Shown in pieces: positions 1 to 5,705 of a stretch of DNA of 43,845 bases. How positions within the stretch are numbered: position 1 is the first letter of the stretch; the number at the start of each line of letters is the position of its first letter. The translations under genes were made by a program, and so were the position numbers. The notes beneath the pieces are model-generated. The model was not told the origin of the DNA. It did no database searches and worked only from the letters and a program-made list of their open reading frames with translations. Source of the stretch: Treponema sp. (GTDB lineage: Bacteria; Spirochaetota; Spirochaetia; Treponematales; Breznakiellaceae); NCBI GenBank assembly GCA_031257675.1, contig JAIROG010000049.1:1-43845 (forward strand), read 5' to 3'.

Positions 1-375
1 CGACACTCGCAAGCCTACGAGACACGCGAACAGAAACAAATGCCGCAAGGGGCGCGGAAATTTTTTAGTGTCGCCATAGTCAAGGATTCATTACAGGAAG
101 ATATACGCACGCGCCGCCAGATCGTATTGCGAGAGGCAGTCTATAATGGTTTTGAAACTTATGCTGTAACTGACATCCCCTTCCCGGGCGTTGTTGAAAA
201 TCATGCCTTGATACAAGCCGGCTTCGCTGACCGGCATGTTCCAGTATTGAAGCAGAGAGGCGGTCGCCGCTATGCCGCAAGACGTGTCGGCGCCCTGCTT
301 GCTGTTGTACGCGAACCGCAACTCCTCTTCGGAAAGAAGCGCCGTTGTCAAAAGGCTGAACAAAAACACAGTCAT
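1..375 (-). pseudogene. stand-alone C39-type cysteine peptidase with signal peptide, broken
   Basis: The frame opens at ATG 375 with a short hydrophobic signal peptide (MTVFLFSLLTTALLS). It then shows a C39-like start: Q at about residue 27, and a TSCGIAATASLLQYW motif whose Cys would be the nucleophile. A VSEAGLYQGM helix and a GDVSYSISFKTI segment follow, as seen in stand-alone C39 domains. Two adjacent stop codons (TAA TGA, 88-93) interrupt the frame. It stays open beyond them to the window edge with LDYGDTKKFPRPL and then RHLFLFACLVG, resembling the region that normally carries the catalytic His. C39 domains cut bacteriocin leaders after a double glycine. Most sit in the cytoplasm on ABC exporters, whereas this one would be periplasmic. 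It begins 9 bp after the lipoprotein gene in the same operon. Assignment to C39 is by motif only, and the catalytic His and Asp are not visible here. Confidence 0.5.
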
Positions 376-384
376 AGCGCCATT

Positions 385-747
385 CTAATCAAAATAGGCG
401 GCATAAACGCTTGCGCCGTTGTCAAGAACCCACTCGCCGCTTTCAAGATACGCGACCGTAACGGTTATCGCCATCTTCCCGCCCGGGTTTATTTTAACGG
501 GCAACCCCATTGTTTGCAGGTATTCATGTTTGTCTGTGACCGCTTTGACCGTTATAACGCCGCTTGTTATTGACGCGCCGCTCGTGTTGTGAACAGTCAG
601 CGTTATCGCCAGCGCTGTTCCTCCTGTCTGCGCCGTGTATTCGTAGCAGTTGAACACCTCCACATCCGCTTCGGGATACCATCGCCCCTCGTTTTCGCAT
701 GAGAAAAACAACGCGCCTAATGCGCATACGATAAAAATCCGTTTCAT
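385..747 (-). CDS. small lipoprotein of unknown function
   Basis: A 120-residue protein with a lipoprotein signal (MKRIFIVCALGALFFSC) and Cys17 as the lipidation site. The rest is a single beta-rich domain (alternating ITLTVHNTSGAS, GVITVKAVTD, KMAITVTVAYLESGEW) resembling small Ig-like or FxLYD-type extracytoplasmic folds; this is inference from pattern. Its ATG overlaps the TGA of the upstream membrane-protein gene (ATGA, 744-747), so the two are translationally coupled. The C39-like relic follows after 9 bp. Two decayed copies of its 5' end lie at 4066-4197 and 5706-5827, so the gene belongs to the duplicated cassette array. Confidence 0.6.
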   Translation of the reverse strand: MKRIFIVCALGALFFSCENEGRWYPEADVEVFNCYEYTAQTGGTALAITLTVHNTSGASITSGVITVKAVTDKHEYLQTMGLPVKINPGGKMAITVTVAYLESGEWVLDNGASVYAAYFD

Positions 748-1244
748 TTCTCTATCCCCAGAAGACTTAAAAAGCGTTTGTATTTATCTGGCATACGTGT
801 ATGTATCGCTTCTGATAAATAAGAGCTTATTTTATTGTTGCGATAAAAATAGAGAATGATTCCGAAGGCAAACCCATACAGCAAATAAAATATACAAAAC
901 TTTATGACTAAATCAGTTTTATAAATTTCCAAAAGAGACGCCGTTATGGGCAGGAAGAAAAAAAGCAGGGGTATTCCCATATAGAGAACGCCTAAAAAAG
1001 AATATGCGAGACATTTTAGGAATCCGTCCTTTATTATTTTATTGATATTTTTCAATGCAATGCGTTTACGCAACACAAATATGTATACAACAAGCAAGAA
1101 AGCCGCCGCCGTCGCTATTCCGCAGTAAAAAACGGCGCTTTTCACAGAAAATTTCCCGGTTATAGCGTCAATCGCCAGTTTGCCTATTGATTGCGTTCCA
1201 ATGGCTAAAGACATGATTAAAGTCATAACAACAAATTTACGCAT
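744..1244 (-). CDS. four-helix membrane protein, partner of a peptide gene remnant
   Basis: The start is ATG 1244 (MRKFVVMTLIMSLAIG); an in-frame GTG at 1280 lies inside a stem-loop and is less likely. The 166-residue product has about four hydrophobic segments: residues 3-20, 37-60 (YCGIATAAAFLLVVYIFVL), 80-103 (GVLYMGIPLLFFFLPITA) and 112-134. It ends in a basic tail, and no family was recognised. It follows the headless peptide remnant at 1313-1466 and a stem-loop, and overlaps the lipoprotein start by 4 bp. Small multi-spanning proteins coded directly after a peptide gene are typical of bacteriocin immunity or accessory proteins. That role is inferred from position only. Confidence 0.6.
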   Translation of the reverse strand: MRKFVVMTLIMSLAIGTQSIGKLAIDAITGKFSVKSAVFYCGIATAAAFLLVVYIFVLRKRIALKNINKIIKDGFLKCLAYSFLGVLYMGIPLLFFFLPITASLLEIYKTDLVIKFCIFYLLYGFAFGIILYFYRNNKISSYLSEAIHTRMPDKYKRFLSLLGIEK

Positions 1245-1260
1245 AGCGTCTAAATGCCCT

Positions 1261-1287
1261 GCAACGGATTTTAAGATCACCCGTTGC
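1261..1287 (-). promoter_or_regulatory. intercistronic stem-loop 1
   Basis: GCAACGG (1261-1267) pairs with CCGTTGC (1281-1287). No U-run follows on the minus strand, so it is not a standard terminator. It lies between the peptide remnant ending at 1313 and the membrane protein starting at 1244, the same place as the stem-loops at 1741, 2750, 3488 and 5355. Confidence 0.5.
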
Positions 1288-1312
1288 GGGGCGCTTCCCT
1301 CCTCAATCGCGG

Positions 1313-1466
1313 TTATGGACCGTAAATCGCGCCAAGTATAGCGCCGCCGGAAGTAGCTCCAGTAACGCCTCCAACAACAGCTCCGATTATACCGCTAATG
1401 AGAGCGTTAAACCAGCCCTCGCCTTCAACGGTTTCCGCTTCGGCGTCAGAGAGTTGAGTTGCGGCG
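1313..1466 (-). pseudogene. headless glycine-zipper peptide gene (unit A')
   Basis: The frame reads LSDAEAETVEGEG and then WFNALISGIIGAVVGG and VTGATSGGAILGAIYGP before the stop. It is nearly identical to the leader end and first half of the core of the intact gene at 3522-3920. An in-frame TAA lies just upstream and there is no ATG, GTG or TTG, so the signal peptide and start are gone. The 5' part has been replaced by the tail of the 1446-1724 gene, whose stop codon TGA lies within the leader sequence. The remnant is followed by stem-loop 1 and a membrane protein gene. It shows that the leader region is a recombination joint. Confidence 0.7.
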
Positions 1467-1724
1467 TTTTAATTTATTCCGTAGTTTTAGAACAATACGG
1501 GTATATAGATACATAGTATATCCAGCCAAACAACCAGCCGACATGCCGAAAAAAACCATAAAAACTACGGCTCCTAGAGGCGTCAGGTTTATTATCATTT
1601 CTGATTGCGCCAGATCCTCCCAAAATAGTATGCTCAGTATAATTACAACAGGCAATCCCCACCCGAACATTCCAACGACAAGCCATTTCTCTAATGACCA
1701 TTGTTTCACTTCTTTTTTACCCAT
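1446..1724 (-). CDS. two-helix membrane protein, partner of peptide gene A
   Basis: Start ATG 1724 (a GTG one codon upstream is possible), with AAGGG a few bases before. The 92-residue product has two hydrophobic helices (WLVVGMFGWGLPVVIILSIL and a second around LGAVVFMVFFGMSAGCLAGY) and a strongly basic tail (LRNKLKRRN). No family was recognised. It lies 64 bp after peptide gene A with a 13-bp perfect stem-loop between them, and its last codons run into peptide remnant A'. Size, topology and position fit an immunity or accessory protein, which is inference. Confidence 0.55.
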   Translation of the reverse strand: MGKKEVKQWSLEKWLVVGMFGWGLPVVIILSILFWEDLAQSEMIINLTPLGAVVFMVFFGMSAGCLAGYTMYLYTRIVLKLRNKLKRRNSTL

Positions 1725-1740
1725 CACACCCTTACTTTGA

Positions 1741-1773
1741 AGAATAGTTTTCCTATTAAAGGAAAACTATTCT
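1741..1773 (-). promoter_or_regulatory. intercistronic stem-loop 2
   Basis: AGAATAGTTTTCC (1741-1753) pairs perfectly with GGAAAACTATTCT (1761-1773). It sits between the stop of peptide gene A (1788) and the start of its membrane partner (1724). There is no following U-run, so processing, mRNA protection or attenuation is likelier than plain termination. Confidence 0.6.
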
Positions 1774-1787
1774 ATAACAAATTTGCT

Positions 1788-2148
1788 CTAGAACGGAGAC
1801 AACGCCCCCACAATGCCTCCAAGGACAGCGCCTATTGCCGCGCCGACTTGCATGCCTCCATTTAGATTGCCAACCATGGCGCCGATTCCCAGTCCGACAT
1901 ATCCTCCAAAACCCGAGCCAACTAATGCGCCTCCAATAGCTCCAGACACTAACCCGCCTTCAACGGCTTCCGCTTCGGCCTCAGAGAGTTGGGGCGCGTC
2001 AACGTCCGCAAAGAGGGCGTCGGCCTCGAAGGATTCTCCGGTTTGGAAAGCGGGCGGCCGCGCCGGGCGCGCCAGAAACCGGAACCGCGAAGAGCGCGGC
2101 GGATGAAAAGACCGCCAGCGCGACAAAGAAAGCGATGATCTTTTTCAT
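1788..2148 (-). pseudogene. Sec-signal plus GG-leader glycine-zipper peptide gene A, frameshifted
   Basis: ATG 2148 has an excellent AGGAGG site. The first frame gives a Sec signal peptide (MKKIIAFFVALAVFSSAALF then AVPVSGAPG). One extra base in the GC-rich linker near 2058-2065, by comparison with the intact copy, shifts the frame. The other frame then reads FQTGESFEADALFADVDAPQ, LSEAEAEAVEGG and a 60-residue core with GxxxG repeats (LVSGAIGGALVGSGFGG, GYVGLGIGAMVG, GAAIGAVLGGIVGALSPF). The leader end with GG resembles class II microcin and bacteriocin leaders, and the core resembles colicin-V-like glycine-zipper peptides. The gene follows a broken beta-barrel gene and lacks its own promoter block. 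Confidence 0.7.
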
Positions 2149-2178
2149 AAATATCCTCCTAAAATAAGATGTATTCCG

Positions 2179-2726
2179 TTACAGATGCCATCTAGAACCC
2201 ATTCCAAACTTCTGTACCATAAACTGCTCGTCTCCTAAAAACTGAAACAACACCCCAGCTTCAAAGAAGCATACGCTCCTGCGATCCACGAGAAATTCAA
2301 AGCCGCATCCAAAACCAGCTGAATATGCCAAAGGCGTTTTCCAAATATCTTTTGAATCATTGGCGAACAATCCGACGCCGCCTTCCAAAAAACCATAAGA
2401 ACGCGCGAAGCCGGAATCATTCGTCTGTCCAAAAGTAAGTTTGTCCCATAGATTTAGGGTAGAATTATTGTTCTTTTTTCATCGGTTATTTTATAACCAT
2501 TCAACAAAATATAATTTCTAACATCCCATCTGTTGGCGTGGACTATTAAAAATCCAAATTCAAACCCCGCCCCCATATCCAGCGCCCCTCCGAAATTGAA
2601 ATGGGCTCCGAAATCGAACCGTTGAATTTCCGCTTTTTCCTGAGGGGCGTTTCCGCCGTCCTCCTCTGAAAACACGCAAAGATTAAAAGCCGGTAAAAGT
2701 AAAAAAAACAAGACAATTCTATTCAT
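2179..2726 (-). pseudogene. exported beta-barrel-like protein, frameshifted
   Basis: ATG 2726 has a good GGAGAG site. A signal peptide (MNRIVLFFLLLPAFNLCVFS) is followed by an alternating hydrophobic/Gly pattern (FDFGAHFNFGGALDMGAGFE, FGFLIVHANRW). The frame breaks after GYKITDE at an A6 run; with one more A it continues KKNNNSTLNLWDKLTFGQ, then SYGFLEGGVGLFAND, GCGFEFLVDRRSVCFFEAG and a C-terminal GSRWHL. The layout matches the second barrel-like gene at 5824-6629, which shares an ITYGF/SYGF segment. It was probably a ~180-residue outer-membrane or periplasmic protein of unknown function. Confidence 0.6.
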
Positions 2727-2749
2727 GTCTATTCTCTCCTGCTGTTAAG

Positions 2750-2781
2750 AACGCTCTTGCTCATAATTAGACAAGGGCGTT
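2750..2781 (-). promoter_or_regulatory. intercistronic stem-loop 3
   Basis: AACGCTCTTG (2750-2759) pairs with CAAGGGCGTT (2772-2781), with one G-U pair. It lies between peptide remnant B and the start of the 2726 gene, in the position occupied by a stem-loop in the other units. Confidence 0.5.
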
Positions 2782-2795
2782 GACTTAGATTTGAT

Positions 2796-2965
2796 TTAGA
2801 AGGGAAGTAAATTCATCCCTAATGTACTGCCTCCAGCCGCGCAAGTTATAACAAGAGCGGGGCCAAGAGGAGGCGCGCACAAACCAACAAGCGCCAAGCA
2901 ATGCTCCCCGCCACCCCTCGCCTTCAACGGGTTCCGCTTCGGCGTCAGAGAGTTGGGGCGCCTCA
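2796..2965 (-). pseudogene. headless, frame-scrambled peptide gene remnant (unit B)
   Basis: The frame shows EAPQLSDAEAEPVEGEGW, the leader end shared by the family, but no start codon, because the 5' part is joined to the stop of the 2972-3472 gene. The core is no longer in one frame. Another frame gives a Gly-rich end (AAGGSTLGMNLLPF) before the stop at 2796. It is a decayed member of the peptide family. Confidence 0.6.
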
Positions 2966-2971
2966 ATCCAA

Positions 2972-3472
2972 TCACCTGATCGGAATCCCCATTATGGAAA
3001 GATTGTAATTGTCAACCGCCCGCGCTATTTTATTATTCGCGGTCATTCCAGCCCAAAATGTAAGACCGAATCCCGCCACTTCTCCGAAATACGCAACCAG
3101 CATTATGGCGTCCCTGTTGGGATAATCTGAAAAAAGATAGGCGGAATGCGCTGCGGTCGATGCCATACACAGCGCGCCGAAAATATACGCCATCGTCCGC
3201 CATCCCTTCTCCTGCCTGAGCAGCTTTTTATTCTCAGGAACTGCGCCCAGTATTTGACGCAATTTATCCCTGAATATCAGCGGGGTTCCGTCAAGAAATT
3301 GATAATTGAAAGGGAAAAACATCATGCTGTTTTGGCGTACCACGATAGGGAGGCTCTCCGCGGCATCGAATGGAGGCGGCGGCTTTTCGCCGCCAAAAGC
3401 CCCTGAAACATCTTCCGCAAAAACACATGCCGGGAGTATAAAAAGAATAATTAGTAATTTAGCGCTATTCAT
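2972..3472 (-). CDS. exported or lipoprotein-like membrane protein, partner of peptide gene C
   Basis: ATG 3472 is chosen because GGCGG lies 7 bp upstream; an in-frame TTG at 3496 overlaps a stem-loop. The 166-residue protein has an N-terminal signal (MNSAKLLIILFILPACVFA) whose LPAC could be a lipobox. A hydrophilic stretch follows with a conserved-looking PFNYQFLDGTPLIF, then two hydrophobic helices at about residues 100-120 (YIFGALCMASTAAHSAYLF) and 126-150. No family was recognised. It is the gene directly after the only intact peptide gene, so an immunity or accessory role is the main hypothesis. Confidence 0.6.
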   Translation of the reverse strand: MNSAKLLIILFILPACVFAEDVSGAFGGEKPPPPFDAAESLPIVVRQNSMMFFPFNYQFLDGTPLIFRDKLRQILGAVPENKKLLRQEKGWRTMAYIFGALCMASTAAHSAYLFSDYPNRDAIMLVAYFGEVAGFGLTFWAGMTANNKIARAVDNYNLSIMGIPIR

Positions 3473-3487
3473 AACATCCGCCTTTTT

Positions 3488-3512
3488 AGGCCGCAACCGC
3501 TGGTTGCAGCCT
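3488..3512 (-). promoter_or_regulatory. intercistronic stem-loop 4
   Basis: AGGCCGCAACC (3488-3498) pairs with GGTTGCAGCCT (3502-3512) with one mismatch. It lies in the 49 bp between the stop of peptide gene C (3522) and the start of the next gene (3472). It overlaps no coding sequence if ATG 3472 is the start. Confidence 0.55.
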
Positions 3513-3521
3513 GTAAAGAGT

Positions 3522-3920
3522 TTACTTGAAAGTGACGCTTCCCTTTATGACAATATTATCTGTTGGGTATGCGGCGAAGGCGGATGAAGCGCCGCCTGCT
3601 ATAGCTCCGGCAATCCAACCAGGAATTGTCAAAACTCCCAATGATACGCCTCCCCCAAAAGCAGCTCCAGTAGCGCCTCCAACAACAGCTCCGATTATAC
3701 CGCTAATGAGAGCGTTAAACCAGCCCTCGCCTTCAATAGTCTCCGCTTCGGTGTCAGAGAGTTGGGGCGCATCGACATCCGCGAAGAGCGCGTCGAGATC
3801 GAAGGATTCTCCGGTCTGGGAAGCGGGGGCCGCGCCGGGCGCGCCAGAAACCGGAGCCGCGAAGAGCGCGGCGGAAGAAAAGACCGCCAGCGCCACAAAG
3901 AGAGCGATGATCTTGTTCAT
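3522..3920 (-). CDS. intact Sec-signal plus GG-leader glycine-zipper peptide (unit C)
   Basis: ATG 3920 has AGGAGG 7 bp upstream and codes for 132 residues. Residues 1-26 form a Sec signal peptide (MNKIIALFVALAVFSSAALF, then AAPVSG). A Pro/Ala linker leads to an acidic leader-like stretch (DLDALFADVDAPQLS, DTEAETIEGEG). The core of about 67 residues is hydrophobic and glycine-zippered (WFNALISGIIGAVVGGATG, AAFGGGVSLGVLTIPGW, IAGAIAGGASSAFAAYP) with a polar tail NIVIKGSVTFK. Class II microcin and bacteriocin precursors have such leaders and cores, but without a Sec signal. This hybrid suggests export by Sec and later trimming near Gly-Glu-Gly, possibly by a periplasmic C39 peptidase (inference). 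It is the only member whose whole frame is open, and it has its own promoter with TGACAC repeats. Confidence 0.75.
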   Translation of the reverse strand: MNKIIALFVALAVFSSAALFAAPVSGAPGAAPASQTGESFDLDALFADVDAPQLSDTEAETIEGEGWFNALISGIIGAVVGGATGAAFGGGVSLGVLTIPGWIAGAIAGGASSAFAAYPTDNIVIKGSVTFK

Positions 3921-3990
3921 AAAGATCCTCCTAAAATAAGATATATTCCGTTTCGCGCCCAAAAGAGCGCGTCCACAAAACTTGATCTAT

Positions 3991-4020
3991 ATCATATCCA
4001 ATTTAGAGCGCCTTTGTCAA
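3991..4020 (-). promoter_or_regulatory. promoter of peptide gene C
   Basis: On the minus strand TTGACA (4015-4020) and TATGAT (3991-3996) are 18 bp apart, a good housekeeping-type promoter. The leader of about 65 nt ends in the AGGAGG of peptide gene C. Confidence 0.65.
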
Positions 4021-4030
4021 TAAAATTTGA

Positions 4031-4068
4031 GTGTCAAAAAGTGTCATTGGGTGTCATTGAGAGTGTCA
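4031..4068 (-). promoter_or_regulatory. four TGACAC iterons upstream of the peptide promoter
   Basis: GTGTCA (TGACAC on the minus strand) occurs at 4031, 4041, 4051 and 4063, spaced 10, 10 and 12 bp, ending 10 bp upstream of the -35 box. Helically phased direct repeats in this position are typical of activator sites such as those of LytTR-type regulators in bacteriocin loci. The regulator itself is not in the window. Confidence 0.55.
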
Positions 4069-4197
4069 TAAAACCACTGTGAAGCGGGAAGGCGTTGAAA
4101 AAGAGGGTTTGCGCTTGCAATCGGGATGCCTCCGCTCCTCGTTCTCGCGCGAGAAAAACAAAGCGGCCAATGCGAATAAGACAAAAAGCCGTTTCAT
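4066..4197 (-). pseudogene. decayed lipoprotein gene copy 2
   Basis: ATG 4197 gives MKRLFVLFALAALFFSREN, aligned with MKRIFIVCALGALFFSCEN of the 385-747 gene. The lipobox Cys codon TGC has become CGC (Arg), and the frame drifts after about 26 residues to stop at 4066, where it runs into the TGACAC repeats. The ATG overlaps the TGA that ends a barrel-like remnant (WNMHRELAEFDKREQKKK). Confidence 0.65.
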
Positions 4198-4298
4198 TTC
4201 TTTTTTTGCTCCCGTTTGTCAAACTCCGCCAATTCTCGATGCATATTCCAGCGCCCGCGCCAGCTAATGCGGGCAAAGCGGCGCATGCTCCCGCCGGA

Positions 4299-4517
4299 TT
4301 ATTTTTCTCGCAAAAGATACGTAATGTTTCTAAACATAAATCCGCCGATCAAGGAGAATGTATAGGCCTTAATAATCATATTCGGTATAAGCGGAAAATT
4401 AGCGAAAGACCCGGTTGCCGCCGTCATAAATAAAATAAAAAAAGCTCCCATGCCTACAGCCCAATAGACAGCGCCATAAAGAACGGGGTCTTTGCCCGTT
4501 TCACCCCAATTTTTGTT
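4299..4517 (-). pseudogene. in-frame membrane-protein tail after a TAG stop
   Basis: Directly after the TAG of the 4518-5009 gene the same frame stays open for 72 codons. It reads WGETGKDPVLYGAVYW, then AVGMGAFFILFMTAATGSF, FPLIPNMIIKAYTFSLIGG and FMFRNITYLLREK. The two hydrophobic helices are protein-like. Either a nonsense mutation split a ~236-residue membrane protein, or this is a separate small gene starting at an internal ATG. Confidence 0.5.
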
Positions 4518-5009
4518 CTATATCTCTTTATTTGCGCGGAAGAAACGCCTCAATTTGACAAGCCGCGCCTGCCATGTTGAATATTCCCATTTAAGATATC
4601 TCTTCATGTCTTTTTTAACGGAAAATTTATTTAAAACATCCATGTTTTGCATAACAGATTGCAGTAAACAAGAGAATCCTATCAGTATATAGGCATCTTT
4701 TATATCAAAAATACAGAGCGCGTATATCTCTATATAATCATAACCATACTCATAAATAAGCGTGTTAAGCGCCGAACAAACAAATCCCGCGATATAAAAG
4801 AAAGCGGACATTACGAGAAGCGTCCGTTTCCGCTCAAAAAAATAAAGAATCCGCGCCACATAATAACCAACCGATATTCCCAAGAAACAAACAAGCAAGT
4901 GAATGGATATGTCTAATTCTCCTTTCGACAGGTAAACTCCTTTATAATACTGCGGCATAGACTTTATAGACTTTGGAGATATTTCGAGCCAGCCTTCTAT
5001 AATTGACAC
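4518..5009 (-). CDS. multi-spanning membrane protein of the peptide array
   Basis: A 163-residue product with three hydrophobic segments: HLLVCFLGISVGYYVARILYF, LLVMSAFFYIAGFVCSALNT and a third around IKDAYILIGFSCLLQSV. A basic C-terminus follows (LVKLRRFFRANKEI). Its start overlaps the end of the upstream membrane gene by 13 bp, so the two are co-translated. The TAG stop at 4518 is followed in frame by another 72 open codons with more helices, so the protein may be truncated. No family was recognised; an immunity or accessory role for the upstream peptide is inferred from position. Confidence 0.55.
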   Translation of the reverse strand: MSIIEGWLEISPKSIKSMPQYYKGVYLSKGELDISIHLLVCFLGISVGYYVARILYFFERKRTLLVMSAFFYIAGFVCSALNTLIYEYGYDYIEIYALCIFDIKDAYILIGFSCLLQSVMQNMDVLNKFSVKKDMKRYLKWEYSTWQARLVKLRRFFRANKEI

Positions 5010-5344
5010 TCTATTGTCTCATGGCGCTGTACCACTAAAAATTGTATTGTTTGATCTATGGCAATAAGAATCGCCGTCATCACTATAAATTTAAGCCAGG
5101 GGACGTGTTTTTTATTGACAACGCATAAATTTATAAGCGCTCCAATACAGAAGAGCGCGGCGGCAGGCAGAAAGTTGCGCCAAAACCACGGACTCTGAAG
5201 ATACAGCGCCAGTCTTTGCCAAAAAGCGCCGCCCCAAAAGTAATATATTTCTTTCCCCAAAAAGAGAAGCAAAAAAAATAACAGCCACGGGACGCTAAAA
5301 CAGATAAAAATTTGCATGTATTTTATATGGATTCTACTGCTCAC
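4997..5344 (-). CDS. membrane protein, partner of peptide gene D
   Basis: GTG 5344 is chosen because a perfect GAGGAGG lies 4 bp upstream, placed just after stem-loop 5. The 115-residue product has three helices: IFICFSVPWLLFFLLLFLG, FLPAAALFCIGALINLCVV and WLKFIVMTAILIAIDQTI. It ends in HETIECQL and overlaps the next membrane gene. No family was recognised. It follows the broken peptide gene D, as the other membrane genes follow their peptide genes. Confidence 0.55.
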   Translation of the reverse strand: MSSRIHIKYMQIFICFSVPWLLFFLLLFLGKEIYYFWGGAFWQRLALYLQSPWFWRNFLPAAALFCIGALINLCVVNKKHVPWLKFIVMTAILIAIDQTIQFLVVQRHETIECQL

Positions 5345-5354
5345 ACAACCTCCT

Positions 5355-5383
5355 CGCTTTACCCTCAAATTGAGGGTAAAGCG
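5355..5383 (-). promoter_or_regulatory. intercistronic stem-loop 5
   Basis: CGCTTTACCCTC (5355-5366) pairs perfectly with GAGGGTAAAGCG (5372-5383) around a 5-nt loop. It lies between peptide gene D and its membrane partner and abuts that gene's Shine-Dalgarno sequence, so it could affect ribosome access. Confidence 0.65.
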
Positions 5384-5394
5384 GCAAGCAAATG

Positions 5395-5564
5395 CTATGG
5401 ACTATCTGGTATTAAGCTTATACCCAATACAGCAACCCCCGTTCCTATACCCGATCCAAGCAAAATTGCTCCAAGTATGACCCCTCGCCTTCAACGGGTT
5501 CCGCTTCGGCATCAGAGAGTTGGGGCGCGTCAACGTCCGCAAAGAGCGCGATAATCTTTTTCAT
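5395..5564 (-). pseudogene. peptide gene D, internally deleted and frameshifted
   Basis: ATG 5564 has AGGAGG upstream. The frame reads MKKIIALF directly followed by ADVDAPQLSDAEAEPVEGEG. The rest of the signal peptide and the linker are missing, consistent with recombination between the GCGCTCTTTG stretches found in both the signal and the leader. At the leader/core junction a G4 run, likely G5 before, throws the frame off. The next frame reads GVILGAILLGSGIGTGVAVL and ends ISLIPDSP at 5395. Without the slip this would be a classical-looking double-glycine precursor with no Sec signal. Confidence 0.65.
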
Positions 5565-5631
5565 AAAGCTCCTCCTGCAATAAGATGTATTCCGCTTTGC
5601 GTCCAAAAGGGCGCGTCCACGAAACTTGATC

Positions 5632-5698
5632 TATATATCCGATTTAGAGCGCCTTGTCAATAAAATTTGGGTGTCAAAAAGTGTCATTGAGAGTGTCA
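5632..5698 (-). promoter_or_regulatory. promoter and TGACAC iterons of peptide gene D
   Basis: TTGACA (5655-5660) and TATATA (5632-5637) are 17 bp apart on the minus strand. Upstream are TGACAC repeats at 5671, 5681 and 5693, spaced 10 and 12 bp. This is the same design as at 3991-4068 but with three repeats instead of four. Confidence 0.6.
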
Positions 5699-5705
5699 TA
5701 AGACC

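Larger units (their letters stand above)
3905..4250 (-). repeat. cassette repeat copy 1 (peptide gene start, promoter, lipoprotein start)
   Basis: About 345 bp running from the first codons of peptide gene C through its leader and promoter into the 5' end of the lipoprotein relic and the last codons of a barrel-like gene. Copy 2 at 5547-5880 is clearly homologous throughout, with small indels. Confidence 0.75.

Noticed and set aside
3522-3962. A longer start for peptide gene C at 3962
   Set aside because: The strong AGGAGG lies before ATG 3920, and the longer form would code through the leader RNA and place the signal peptide internally.
4031-4068. The TGACAC repeats as a CRISPR array or plasmid-type origin iterons
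   Set aside because: The units are only 10-12 bp with no spacers, and they sit at a promoter without DnaA boxes or a replication gene.
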